From NCBI GenBank assembly GCA_944472135.2, contig OX235265.1, forward strand, positions 90,738,984 through 90,802,983: DNA of 64,000 nt, read 5' to 3'. The notes under the pieces were generated by a model that was given only the letters and a program-made list of their open reading frames with translations, made no database searches and had not been told where the DNA came from. Shown piece by piece: positions 31,447-40,920 of the stretch. This stretch comes from Trichobilharzia regenti. Lineage: Eukaryota; Platyhelminthes; Trematoda; Strigeidida; Schistosomatidae. Both the position numbers and the translations under genes were made by a program. Within the stretch, counting starts at the first letter, position 1; each line of letters begins with the position of its first letter.

Positions 31447-31616
31447 GACACAGTATAATTCCATTGCGGGTAAAATTAATTCTGATAAAGTCTCACAGTG
31501 TTATACAGTAATGTTTGCTGATGACCACGTTTCGAGCACAATTTATTGCTCAGTAAATATTACTGTACAACACTGTTAGACTTTATCAAAATAAATTTTA
31601 CCCACAGTGGAATTAT
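31447..31616. repeat. Inverted repeat with ~60 bp arms, PLE-C tail related
   Basis: Left arm GTATAATTCCATTGCGGGTA ... CAGTGTTATACAGTAAT; right arm ATTACTGTACAACACTG ... TACCCACAGTGGAATTATAC is its reverse complement with few mismatches. The ~35-45 bp centre has CACGTTTCGAGCACAATTTATTGCTC, the hairpin found in PLE-C tails. Possibly two tails joined head-to-head. Confidence 0.7.
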
Positions 31617-31629
31617 ACTCTGTTGATAC

Positions 31630-31985
31630 TCCAAGCTAAAACTGAGAGCTATTTCTATCACATAGGAGAGGAAGGTATCCTCTGTAACACTTTGCTACAG
31701 TTTTTGTGAGTTTATTTTTCATAAATATATGTGTAATCAATACACAAAAATGCTTCTTTCATGTGATTGGTGCGTTCGAGGTCATTCTCTGATTGGTAGT
31801 TAGTGGTGCTTACAGTTTAACTTTGCCACAGGATGTATTCTCCTTGTCAAAATTAAAACCTATTTTACAACTATGTCAGAAAATGTTTCACTCAGCGAGA
31901 ACACTGAGGATTGTCTGATTTTTTTCGCCACTTCGGTATTTGAACATGAACTTTCCGTCATTTATTATTATTATCATTATTATTA
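31630..31985. other. Unclassified interval
   Basis: AT-rich; a short TTATTATTATCATTATTATTA run at its end precedes a SINE-B. Confidence 0.4.
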
Positions 31986-32262
31986 TTCAAGTGTTGGTTT
32001 GTAGGGATTTGATTGGTTACAGGATTTCATCATGAGCTGACATTAGTTAGAGAACCATTGGAAAACCAGTGGGAGTACTGGACAGCTGTTTCGCCCAGTT
32101 TGGGACTCTTCATCAGTACGCACCACCGGGATTTGAACCCAGGACCTTCCGGTTACAAGGCGAGCTCGTATGCCATTAAGCCACTGGGACCCGATCCAAT
32201 GATCCTTGAATTCTAACTTCTGCCAATTCACGACATAGCGCTACCGCTAGCCACTGTCTTCG
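31986..32262 (-). repeat. SINE-B, well-preserved
   Basis: Minus strand: GCGCTATGTCGTGAATTGGC, head GGTCCCAGTGGCTTAATGG (box A), CTCGCCTTGTAACCGG, GGGTTCAAATCCC (box B), ribozyme-like body, tail 'GGTTTTCCAATGGTTC', 'CAGCTCATGATGAAATCCTG', 'CAAATCCCTACAAACCAAC'. Among the clearest copies. Confidence 0.85.
32075..32119 (-). ncRNA. Hammerhead-like fold in SINE-B
   Basis: Minus strand: helix I GTACTG/CAGTAC (6 bp, perfect), core ATGAAGA, helix II GTCC-loop-GGGC (one G-U), GAAA intact, helix III ACAG/CTGT without loop, C before helix I. Architecture is the same as the Sm-alpha ribozyme but with different paired sequences. C3 is A, which should block catalysis. Confidence 0.65.
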
Positions 32263-32264
32263 TT

Positions 32265-32555
32265 ATTATATTATATATTATGTTATTATTATTACCTTGG
32301 CTTCCAAGTGAAACATATGGCATCAACAACACATCTCTACTTTTTTTGCATTTTCTGCTATCCTTTTCATCTGGGTACATAATCTTCCATGTCCCCCCCA
32401 CACTATCTCCTCCATGATATCCTTGAAAGACACACACTCAACGCTTCCCATCTGGGTCTGAGTTGAATCATGGCCTGCATTGAGAGCGATGTAATTCGAT
32501 GGCCCCCTCAACCTATTCCCCGTACATGTCCACTTTCTCCTGCATATAGTGTTAG
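32265..32555 (-). pseudogene. RTE-clade LINE, 3' end fragment
   Basis: Minus strand from 'CRRKWTCTGN' through 'GGPSNYIALNAGHDS' and 'WRR..GGTWKIMYP' to the 3' end GATGCCATATGTTTCACTTGG and AATAATAATAACATAATA. 5' truncated, worn. Confidence 0.65.
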
Positions 32556-32720
32556 ACCGAACAGTCCAATTAGCATTGTTTTATTTACTGGAGTAAAACT
32601 ACAATAGGGGGAGACGAGTTAGGCGTCCGTGAATGACACAAAGAAGATTAAGTGAAGGGAAAATAAAAGCACGTAACAAACCAGATAAAAAGACTTAAAA
32701 GACCGGAGTGAAGTGGAGAT
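32556..32720. other. Unclassified interval
   Basis: No feature recognised between the RTE fragment and the next SINE-B. Confidence 0.3.
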
Positions 32721-32727
32721 ATTAGAG

Positions 32728-32905
32728 TTTGGTTTGCAAGGATTTGATTGGTTAGTGGTCTACTAGCTCGCCTTATAACCAGAAGGTCCTGGACTCGAAC
32801 CCTGGTGACTGCGCACTGTTGAAGAGTCCCAGTCTAGGAGGAAACGGCAATCCAGTACTCCCTCTAGGTTTTCCAATGATCCTTTAGCCAAGTTGGCTCA
32901 TGACG
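32728..32905 (+). repeat. SINE-B with an inverted piece of tail at its 5' side
   Basis: 32728-32755 (GTTTGGTTTGCAAGGATTTG) is minus-strand tail end, joined directly to a plus head (GGTCTACTAGCTCGCC), box B GGACTCGAACCC, body GCACTGTTGAAGAGTCCC, AGTCTAGGAGGAAACGGC, AATCCAGTACTCCC, tail 'TTTTCCAATGATCC'. The core reads TTGAAGA. Confidence 0.75.
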
Positions 32906-33284
32906 AAATTTTGAAATGGAGATGTGCTTCTGAATTCCTACTGTTCCCCTCAAAACTCAAGGAAGTAATGATAACATTTCGGCCTTGAATGCTACTGGAT
33001 TGTAGATAAAATGATCCATGGAACCCGAACTGAACAACATATAGTTCAAATAAGTACAGCTGAATAACTCGACATTAGCTTAGTGTCATAGGTGAAATAT
33101 TCACTCAACCAAAGAGAAACTAAACTATCAATAGGTGACTAATCAATCAGCAATCAAAGTCATAAAGTGGTGTAAATGGATGTTTATTCATTTTCAAAAG
33201 ACTTCCTTTTATTACGAAGTTATTGGTTTTACAATTAATTATACTACTGACAAAGTATTTATTCTAGTTACGTCTCTTACAAGC
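32906..33284. other. Unclassified interval
   Basis: No feature supported, except a GAAATTTTGAAATGGAGATG piece that ends the SINE/RTE area. Confidence 0.3.
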
Positions 33285-34050
33285 CTGAAAGAATCCAGAC
33301 AGTGCCGAAGAAACTGCTATTTATGAACGTTGAATTTAAAGGTGATACTGCAGATGAGACCCTGAAGAATCGTTTATACAGATCACTGAGGAAAGCCTTC
33401 TTTATGGCTGAGCTACATATCAATTTCTACAGCCAACAAATGATCAATGGATGTGTGAAGGATAAACTGCCGCTTTGGACTGGCCACTTCAATGTGTGTT
33501 TACAAATTTCACCTGCTCGTATGGAGCTAGTTATATTGGTCACCCGCACAAAGCGCACGCTTTCCAGACGTATCTCTGAACATTATCGGGTATGGTTAGC
33601 AAAGAGACAATGCAAGACAATTACTAGCTCACATCTCGAGCATTTGGTGATCTCAGGCTACGTAGCTCCACCAGAGTCGTCTTTCAACACTGTCTACAAG
33701 GTGAAGCCAAATGAAGCAAAGGGAGTCAGGTTTCGGCTTTTGTGTATGGCGGAGACGCTGGCAATTCTTCAATACAACCCCGAACTCTGTATACAGAAAA
33801 AGTTTGTCCAATCTCTTATTCTACCTCGGTCTCAACCTCTTCACTAGTCGTTCCCTGTTTGCTTTTGCTTAAATAATTAACTCACTATTATCACTCTCAT
33901 ATTCTCCTTGTGTACATTTCACACCCTCTTCATACTTGTTAAATTGACACTTGAATACCACCTTTATTCTCACTCAATAGCAATTTTAACCTTATCGAAT
34001 TTCTATCTTTGTTCCGTTGAGTACCACGTAATTTACAACTTTTGTTTTCC
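33285..34050 (+). pseudogene. PLE-A, linker and GIY-YIG
   Basis: Frame 33302-33847 (181 codons): 'KLLFMNVEFKGDTADETLKNRLYRSLRKAFFMAEL' (linker), then out-of-frame text where the GIY-YIG begins. In the alternative frame it reads 'VFTNFTCSYGASYIGH'. The frame returns to 'RTKRTLSRRISEHYRVWLAKRQCKTITSSHLEHL' and 'YVAPPESSFNTVYKVKP', and ends 'MAETLAILQYNPELCIQKKFVQSLIL'. So one compensated frameshift around the YIG box, otherwise intact from linker to C-terminus. Close relative of 13480-13910 and 54290-54660. 3' region matches these copies but stops before a terminal repeat. Confidence 0.85.
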
Positions 34051-34054
34051 TTCA

Positions 34055-34262
34055 CATTCCAAGTAGAACATAGGGCTTCAAGTTAGAAGGCTTGAAGTTT
34101 CTGTAGCAGTGTTTATTTTTGGAGGATCGGATTGCTGATCTCATGCATAACCTTCTCTCTTTACCAGCTTTACTACTGGTTTAGCAAAGTAAAGGCGTTC
34201 GTTGGTCGGAGATGGAACCCGGACCATGTGCATGGTCGGCGAGTGTGCTAACCAAAATACTT
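34055..34262 (-). repeat. SINE-A2
   Basis: Minus strand: head with GTTAGCACACTCGCCGACC, GACCATGCACATGGTC hairpin and GGGTTCCATC; body 'GGTAAAGAGAGAAGGTTATG', 'CACTGCTACAGAAACTTCAAG'; RTE-like end 'TTGAAGCCCTATGTTCTACTTGG'. The 5' acceptor strand is degraded. Confidence 0.7.
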
Positions 34263-34505
34263 GTCAATAACACCGGCTGACGGCTACGCTATATGTGTAT
34301 CACGAAGTGGCAGAAGACAGAACTGATAAATTGCTGGATTATGTCTCAGTGATTTAAAGGCCAATTAACTCACCTCGTAACTTAAAGACCTTAGGTTGGA
34401 GCCCATGTGGGCTTATGGCTGCCTACTGTTTGACAGTCTCAAACTAAGACGAAACAACCGTCTAACAGTACCCCCTGGTTTTTAATGGTTTTCTAAGTGG
34501 TCAAA
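34262..34505 (+). repeat. SINE-B
   Basis: Leader CACCGGCTGACGGCTACGC, GTATCACGAAGTGGCAGAAG, head with GTCTCAGTGATTTAAAGG, box-B-like GTTGGAGCCC, body CCTACTGTTTGACAGTCTC, AAACTAAGACGAAACAACC, GTCTAACAGTAC. Core box destroyed, GAAA kept. Confidence 0.6.
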
Positions 34506-34954
34506 CTTCAATATTAAACGTTTACAACATATGAATCACCTATTCGATTACTTCTGCCTATATTTTCTTTGTCATCTGAAAAGAGAATCCTCTGTGAAAA
34601 GTCATAAAGACATCATTTCCAAATTTCTAAAATCAACCGATAAAATTGGTAAAATTAGAAAAAAAAATCAAAAACCAACAGCGGAAAAAAAACTATTATT
34701 CTTACCACAGAAAAGTATATTAATCCAAAAAATGTTGCCATTGCGGAACAGGCTAATTTCGCCAGCGTCAGTAGAAATTCCGACCATCGTATCAACTCGA
34801 TTATATTATTCAGCAATTGAATCTTAACCAATCCAGAGTTCAATTGTTTCCAGGATTTACTGAATGATTGACTCTCGATTACTATAGAGGAAACAAAAGA
34901 GAGAAAGTGAAACAACAAATGGAATTACAGTAGCAAAGTCAAGACAAATAAATA
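34506..34954. other. Unclassified interval with a possible exon
   Basis: Not similar to the repeats in the window. 34531-34827 is open for 98 codons (Lys/Ser-rich). In another frame 34711-34820 follows a splice-acceptor-like CTTACCACAG and reads 'KYINPKNVAIAEQANFASVS' onward to a TGA. Either could be chance in AT-rich DNA; no domain recognised. Confidence 0.25.
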
Positions 34955-35378
34955 TATATATGTGTAAAACTTGGGCACTGTGATATTAAGTAATTCCATA
35001 TTTGTTTGTTTATTAGATGTATCACACAGTGAGTAAAACAGTATTAATTACTGGATGACAAGGTTTCGAACATAATTTATTGCAGTTCATAATCATATCA
35101 GTTGTAATCATACGACTTAGAAACTTGATTTTTATAGTTTTCTTTGTTCTCTCCCATTTGTCATCGTCGGGGTAGTATAATTTTCCAGATATCCGCCTAG
35201 ACAGGTGTTGACTCATTCCTGTTACATGTATTTGCAGTTGATTCGATAAACAAAGCCTCTGTTATCAATCTCTCCCTCAATTTACCCTGTGACATTAGAT
35301 TTTAAAACTGACATCCTATCCCATCCAGACTGTTGTATGGTTGTGTGTAACTGCATATAATGATTGTTATATATGGCT
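34955..35378 (-). repeat. PLE-C tail, solitary
   Basis: Minus-strand copy of the PLE-C tail: 'ACACAACCATACAACAGTC', 'GATTGATAACAGAGGCTTTG', 'CAACACCTGTCTAGGCGG', 'GTTCGAAACCTTGTCATCC', 'CACTGTGTGATACATC'. No coding part attached. Confidence 0.75.
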
Positions 35379-35879
35379 GTGACAGCAGATAGAATAGGAG
35401 TGGACTCTCCAATCCGTCAACTGAAGGTTGATCAATCTACTCCAGTCATCCGGACAACAGCCACCAGAACACTTAAGGATTGGCCGTCATGATGTCCTCA
35501 ACAGTAGTATAGGCTGTATTCATCAGACCAGCTTAGTTTTTTATTGTTCTGATCATCCATTTGTGTGAGTGGATCGCTAAACGTTTTCAGTTAACTTGAA
35601 ATCAAATCAGAAGTGTAATTTTAGCTGCTTTTTATGAGCTCGGAAAGAAATAAACCATGGAGATTTCAGTGAAACGGTGACCTGGCTAGAGCTAAGAGTT
35701 GCCCTTCAGCTGACAGAGCCTAGTAATCTAACTGTAGTCATTTCAAATTCTCACTAAGTCCACGTTTTAATGACATCATCAATCATTCGTCATTGAGTCA
35801 GCCTCAGTATGGTAATCCGATACTAACTCAGACGGTCTTACTAACAGCAGTATCAAATAGTTACTAGAAAAAATATATA
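35379..35879. other. Unclassified interval
   Basis: Begins at GACAGCAGATAGAATAGG. GC is a little higher than average, but there is no frame above noise. May include leftover RTE N-terminal sequence; I cannot show it. Confidence 0.3.
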
Positions 35880-37022
35880 TGTATTAACTTCATCGACGTT
35901 GAAAAGGCCTTCGACAGCGTCGATCGAGAAGTCATTTGGCAACTACTGTGCTACTACGGAGTGCCATCAACAATTATACATCTCATCCAACAGTTGTACG
36001 ACAATGCTGCATGCCACGTAATCCACAACGGGAAACTTACGGAATCCTTCAAAGTGAGGACGGGAGTGAGGCAAGGATGTCTACTAGCGCCAATGATTTT
36101 CCTGATTGCAGTAGATTGGATAATGCGACAGACAGCAGGTCAGGCAGAGAGGAAACAGGCATAAAATGGACCCTGACGAAAACCGTGAAGGATCTGGATT
36201 TCGCCGATGATAAAGGTCTGATTTCCCACAAAAACTGGAAGATATGCAAGTGGAAAGCAACAATCTGGCAGAAGAAGCATCAAAGATAAGAATTCACGTG
36301 AACATAGAGAAAACCGAGGGATGAAGATTCCTGGCCAACAGCAACAACAACAACAGACAACAATCAACATAAATAGGAGGAGTCTGGAAGAAGAAGCAAC
36401 CTCTTTCACGTAACTACCTGGGAAGCATCGTTTCAGCTACAGGCGGGCGGGACTGCTGAGGATATCAAAGCAAAGATCAGGAAAGCAAGACAAGCCTTCA
36501 TTGCTGTCAAGTGTGCGTGTGGAGACCAGCAACACTCGACATGAAAAATAAGATACAGATTTTCATCTCCAATGTGAAGCTATTGCTACTTGCTATACGG
36601 ATTAGAGACTTGACGCGTCACAAGGAGCACCTCAAACAAACTACAGACCTTCATCAACAACAGTCTTCGCTCAAGACCAGATGACTGGTCAGAAAGGATC
36701 AGAAACAGGGATCTCTGGAATCAAACCAACCACGAACCGATTGTGCAAAAATTAGGCAGGAAGAAATAGAGATGGATTGGCCATACTCTGAGAAAACAAA
36801 CCATCAAGTGACATCACTAAACAAGCCCTTGAATGGGGCCCGAAAGGAAAGCGGCGAGTTGGTCGTCAATGCAGGGGTGACTTGGAAGAGGTCATGTGGA
36901 GAGGAGATGAAATCATGTGGTCAGACTTGGAGCCAGGTGAAAACTTCAGCAGAGAACCGAACGTAATGTCGACGCGTGGCTGAAGCCCCATGTTCTTGTA
37001 CGTATTAAACGAAATAATAGTG
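35880..37022 (+). pseudogene. RTE-clade LINE, RT palm to 3' end
   Basis: RT motifs in order: 'NFIDVEKAFDSVDREVIW' (motif A, catalytic Asp), 'YGVPSTIIHLIQQLYDNA', 'VRTGVRQGCLLAPMIFLIAVDWIMRQ' (motif B), then in the +1 frame 'KDLDFADDKGLISHK' (motif C, both Asp kept). Then worn C-terminal text: 'TGISGIKPT', 'SSDITKQALEWGPKGKRRVG'. 3' end GAAGCCCCATGTTCTTGTACG, AACGAAATAATAG. Lacks the endonuclease; frameshift between motif B and C. Confidence 0.85.
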
Positions 37023-37620
37023 ATATATAACAAAGTAAAACGTTGCAATTTAAATATTTCACAACTATTTAGGTGAAAATAAAAACTCTTACTTATTAAC
37101 GCGAAGATATTACAATCTAAATGATGAATCTGCCATTCGAAATTCCACAGCTTCTGCTCCCATCGTGATGTGGTTTTTACAACAGTTGAAATATTATTCT
37201 GATTATTATTATGATTATTATTCTTTGCATAATGTATAATTTTATAAAAGCATAACATTTGAAGAATAGGCCATGTAAGTAAACTGAACAGTGAAGCTAA
37301 GCTTAAACTTCCGATAAATTGATATGCCATTGTATACATAACTTGACTGATAAGACTCGCTATTTTGGTTTGTAAGTGGATTCACTTGAACGATACCTAA
37401 AAGTCAAGGCAAAATCAGAAAATATATAATTTCATCAGAAAAACTGCAAACAGCTTAGGCAATAAAGTAAACGGAATATTTGAGCTACTTACAAGTAGTC
37501 TGAGTGTATTGACAAAAGTTGCAGACCTCTATGTGCCTCGATAGTCTTATCAGTAGAAAGCTCGCTAACCACCACGCTAAATCTCTGAATTCGGTTATCA
37601 TCTCATGTACTCTTAAGCCA
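37023..37620. other. AT-rich interval, nothing recognised
   Basis: A 157-codon frame on the minus strand (37339-36866) overlaps the RTE 3' end and shows no family; it is rejected as a gene. Confidence 0.4.
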
Positions 37621-37624
37621 CCTA

Positions 37625-37985
37625 GAAGTAAGCAAACCCATTAAAAGATACAGGTTAGGCTGGGGCTAGCAATTCGACCTATCCAAAGAACAATACCACC
37701 TTAGTTATTGAAACGTCAATGACTGGAGCTTTACTCTACACTGGGAAACAAAAGGAGCTGGGTAAACTTCGTCTTAACAATATGTCTTCCATGTAGCTCC
37801 CCGTCCTGCGGCTAACTCAACGTTTCTCATTTGGGTTCCACTCAAGATTCTGGTGAATAATGTCACTGAAAGATTTTCTTAGCGTGTGTTCAACCAACCT
37901 CTATTTCCTTCTGAATAAGTATTTGGTTATGATCGGTTGGTTGGTCCGTTGCCAGGTAGATTTGATAGATATTTTTAAGATAGAT
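37625..37985 (-). pseudogene. RTE remnants: leader-like piece and C-terminal fragment
   Basis: 37645-37760 on the plus strand (GGTTAGGCTGGGGCTAGC, ACACTGGGAAAC) resembles SINE-A2/RTE-leader sequence. 37770-37985 on the minus strand resembles RTE C-terminal text ('ATDQPTDHNQILIQKEIEVG.TH', 'LSVTLFTRILSGTQMRNVELA'). Both are old; orientation of the first piece is opposite. Confidence 0.45.
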
Positions 37986-38173
37986 GACTTTAGGATAGAG
38001 TTAAAATTATAAATAAAATGTAATATTTTATATTGCGTTATCCTTTATTTTCCTCATGACTCAATGAGTGTTTAGTTCTTATACAGAGCTCGTCATCAAG
38101 ATCCCCATGGCCGCAGCAAACACGAGAAATAGAATCTATTAGATCGAAGGATGTGTTATTCACTGAAGAGAAT

Positions 38174-38316
38174 AATTTCTATTGAATTGAATTTTTGATT
38201 TTCCCGTCGATTAATTGGACCGAAGTGCTCGGTCTCAGGTTGACATGTCGGCTTCTTGTGCAGATGCTTCGACGATGTCTGGATCAATCGACGGGAAAAC
38301 CAAAAATTCAATTCAA
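38174..38316. repeat. Inverted repeat of Sm-alpha spacer
   Basis: Arms TTGAATTGAATTTTTGATTT...CCCGTCGATT (38174-38208) and CAATCGACGGG...AATTCAATTCAA (38283-38315). The centre (GTGCTCGGTCTCAGG, GACATGTCGGCTTC) is the same spacer as 11950-12050 in opposite orientation. So a minus spacer piece is joined to a plus one just before the Sm-alpha head. Confidence 0.75.
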
Positions 38317-38545
38317 TAATTAATATGACCCGTTGCACAAGAGGCGGCTTTCGTGGCCAAAGTGGTCCAGTGGATAACGCTTTGGCGTTTGAAACTATGG
38401 GTACTGGGTTCGAGCCTCGGTGGGAACATCATCACTCACTGAGAATGCAGGTACATCCAGATGACGAGTCCCAAATAGGACGAAATGCGCATCCTGGATT
38501 CCACTGCCAGCCACTATCCACCAATTGTACAGAATAATTTCTACC
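38317..38545 (+). repeat. Sm-alpha-like repeat unit, complete
   Basis: GACCCGTTGCACAAGAGGC, head AAGTGGTCCAGTGGATAACG (box A) and GGGTTCGAGCCTC (box B), GGGAACATCATCACTCACTG, ribozyme at 38455-38499, then CCACTGCCAGCCACTATCC and AATTGTACAG. A tRNA-like Pol III promoter followed by a hammerhead fold is the known organisation of schistosome Sm-alpha repeats. Confidence 0.85.
38455..38499 (+). ncRNA. Hammerhead-type fold, Sm-alpha family
   Basis: Helix I ATCCAG/CTGGAT (perfect), core ATGACGA, helix II GTCC-CAAATA-GGAC (perfect), GAAA intact, helix III ATGC/GCAT without loop, C93 before helix I. All parts of the schistosome hammerhead are present except C3, which is A. C3 pairs with G8 in the active fold, so this copy should not cleave. 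Confidence 0.85.
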
Positions 38546-38749
38546 TTATTTATTTAAGGAAGCTGCACAATACGGGGTAAAATATTTCGGTTCCCCAATT
38601 AGTATTTACCTACGTCAGAATGAGAATAATGATGAGTGATGTTTTTAATATTTTCCATGAGCTTAGTTGTAAACCTCCTTATATTTTAATTATTATAAAG
38701 GTTTCTTGTATTCTTTAATGAATAAATGAATGAAAAACAAAACGATTCT

Positions 38750-39855
38750 ATTTTTACTCATGTTTCGCTATTTAATGCTTCTGTTAACAGCTTTATCAAA
38801 GTAGTAATATGAAACCATAATCCACAAAATTCCAGCTTATATATAACAACTTAATCATCGTTCCTCAACATGGGGGCATTTTTTCGTTGTCAAAGTGACC
38901 AATGAGTATAAGATAACGAAACCATAATGTGTAGATTGCTGGATTTGATAAGTGTTTAAAGTTGTGAAAGCAGCGTGTTTTTATGTTATGAAATTGCCTA
39001 TCACATATGTGTTGATTTTGTCATTTCATCAAGGAGGCGAGGGTGCTGTGACCAGGTCATATTCTGTTTTAGTCTTTCATTATAAATTATTTAAATTAAT
39101 CCCAGCGTGTTAAGAAAATCAAAACAAGATTTAACACGCTGGGATTAATTTAAATGATATATAATGAATCAATCTAACTCGGCACTCAAATTATTCCAGG
39201 AAATTCGTAACACCTGCGGTCTGGAAACCTATAATCTGTTTTAGTCTATCATTCCTATTTAGACAATTTGGATTCCACTTCATATGAAGTGCTTTTGATG
39301 ATATTAGACGTCCTTTGCGATTGCTGTAATTTTCCTGGATTATTTCAATTTTGTGGCTTAATTCTGTAGCTGATGATTTTTCAAGCTTTTATAGTACACC
39401 CAGATTCCTCGGTGGTCGAACAGATGCTCTACGATGCTCATTTCTTCTGATTTTGATTTCTCATTGGCAATGTTTGTCCGATGCATATCGCATCACATTC
39501 CAACCATTTTATTTTAAAGACACAATTAGATAGAGAATCTTTAGGGATTTAGTCTTTTATATGGACAAGGTTGTTTCTCAGTGTGTCTGATGTTTTGAAG
39601 AAAACTCCGATGTCGACCTTATTGAACACTCATCTGATGATAGCGTCTGACGTCTCCACTCTATATGGAATGACAACTGTTAAAGTCCATTTCCTACGGA
39701 ATACGCTTTCGATCATACTTAATGTCAGTGTTGATTTTGTTGATGAAGTTGTTTGGGTAGTTATTTCGCTTGAGAGTCTCAATAATGTTTGATATGTCTT
39801 CCTCTTCTTTTTCTTTCTAATCCGTTAACATCAAAGAGTGTGCTCGTTTAAGAAA
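38750..39855 (-). pseudogene. PLE-D, linker end and 3' region
   Basis: Minus-strand relative of 57000-58270. Coding trace at 39850-39500: 'NIKRKSS' to 'VVIPYRVETSDAIIR' and 'RSTSEFSSKHQTH' (the linker 'MPHRADTSDDNRRVLNEIDIRVFFKTSDTLR' in the relative), then YIGQ-region text near 39490-39440. The 3' region includes AAACATGAGTAAAAATAGAAT and AAGCTGTTAACAGAAGCATT. Interrupted by an insertion at about 39082-39232. Confidence 0.65.
39082..39233. mobile_element. Small insertion with a hairpin, in PLE-D
   Basis: Bounded by near-identical direct repeats (TTCTGTTTTAGTCTTTCAT at 39062-39080 and ATCTGTTTTAGTCTATCAT at 39234-39252) that are single in the relative at 57655. Inside are 25-bp perfect inverted arms (39089-39113 and 39131-39155; ATTTAAATTAATCCCAGCG / CGCTGGGATTAATTTAAAT), imperfectly extendable outward to about 37 bp, around a 17-bp loop. 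No ORF. Class unknown. Confidence 0.6.
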
Positions 39856-40084
39856 ACTTGAAACAACTGAAATCTTTGCGCTGATATTTTATATTTTAAT
39901 GTTTTCACTTATAGATATTAACAATCATCAGTCTTTGTGCGTCAGCAGAAATTTCCAGAAGAATATTTTATATCGATATTTTATTTACATGGTTGTATAG
40001 CTCTGAAAATAATTTCATAAGGAAACTCCATTTTAGGGTAATATGCTGCATAAATGAAGTCGTTTGAAAGTGTTTCTTATTGCT

Positions 40085-40920
40085 TGCAAAGCGCTGCAAT
40101 TTTATGGAAAGAATGACTGTAGACAAGACGGAGGTCATGAAAATAACCAACCAACTAACAACAACAACAGCAGCAGCAACATCTAGCGCCAGTCACCATC
40201 AACGCGAGCGATTAGGAAAGAGGTTACTTCATTCACTCACTTATCTAGCATTGAGCATTATCTCAACTACAGGAGGAATGGACGAGGATTTCAAGTCGAG
40301 CGAAAATTGTGAAGGCGAGAAACACATTCACCATCAACCTGAAACTAATCTGGAAAACCAGTCTTCGTCACTCAACCAGCATCAACAACAAAATTCGGTC
40401 GGATTTTCAATACAAACGTCAAGTCGGTTTATCTATACGGATGAGAAACCTGGCGGGCGGGTCACAAAGAATATTTCCAACAGCCTGTTGTAGACCTTTA
40501 TCAACCAACAACTGTCTTCGCTGGATCAATACTGAAGGTTAGATGGCCGGGCTGGAAAGAATCACCACCAACATGAAACTATGGGAATAAACCAACAGAC
40601 GAGGGCCGATCGCCCAACAAATATGCAGGAGAAAGTGGAGATGGATGGATTGGACATTTTCTGAGGAGGCCGCTGGATGACATCGCGCGCCCGTCAAGCC
40701 ATTGCTCGAGTGGAACCAGACCGAAAGGAAAGCGGCGAGTGGGACATCAGTGCAAGAGTGAGTGACATGGAGGAGATCGTGTGAAGAGGAGTTGTTTGAA
40801 AGAGTATGGACTAACATGGATGCAGGTGAAAAGTACAGCAAAAGGAAGAGAGAAGCAAGTGGAGAGGTGCAGTTGAAGTTCTATGTTCCACTAGGAACCC
40901 AAGGGAACAATAATAATGAC
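40085..40920 (+). pseudogene. RTE-clade LINE, C-terminal region
   Basis: Frame 40080-40493 reads 'MTVDKTEVMKITNQLTTTTAA' (text after RT motif C), 'KRLLHSLTYLALSIISTTGGMDEDFKSS', 'FIYTDEKPGGRVTKNISNSLL'. It continues in other frames with 'WIGHFLRRPLDDIARPS' and 'GKRRVGHQCKS'. 3' end GAAGTTCTATGTTCCACTAGG, AACCCAAGGGAACAATAATAATG. Same subfamily as 15590-16590. Confidence 0.75.

Noticed and set aside
36866..37339. 157-codon frame on the minus strand
   Set aside because: Overlaps the plus-strand RTE 3' end; AT-rich hydrophobic text without any recognisable family.
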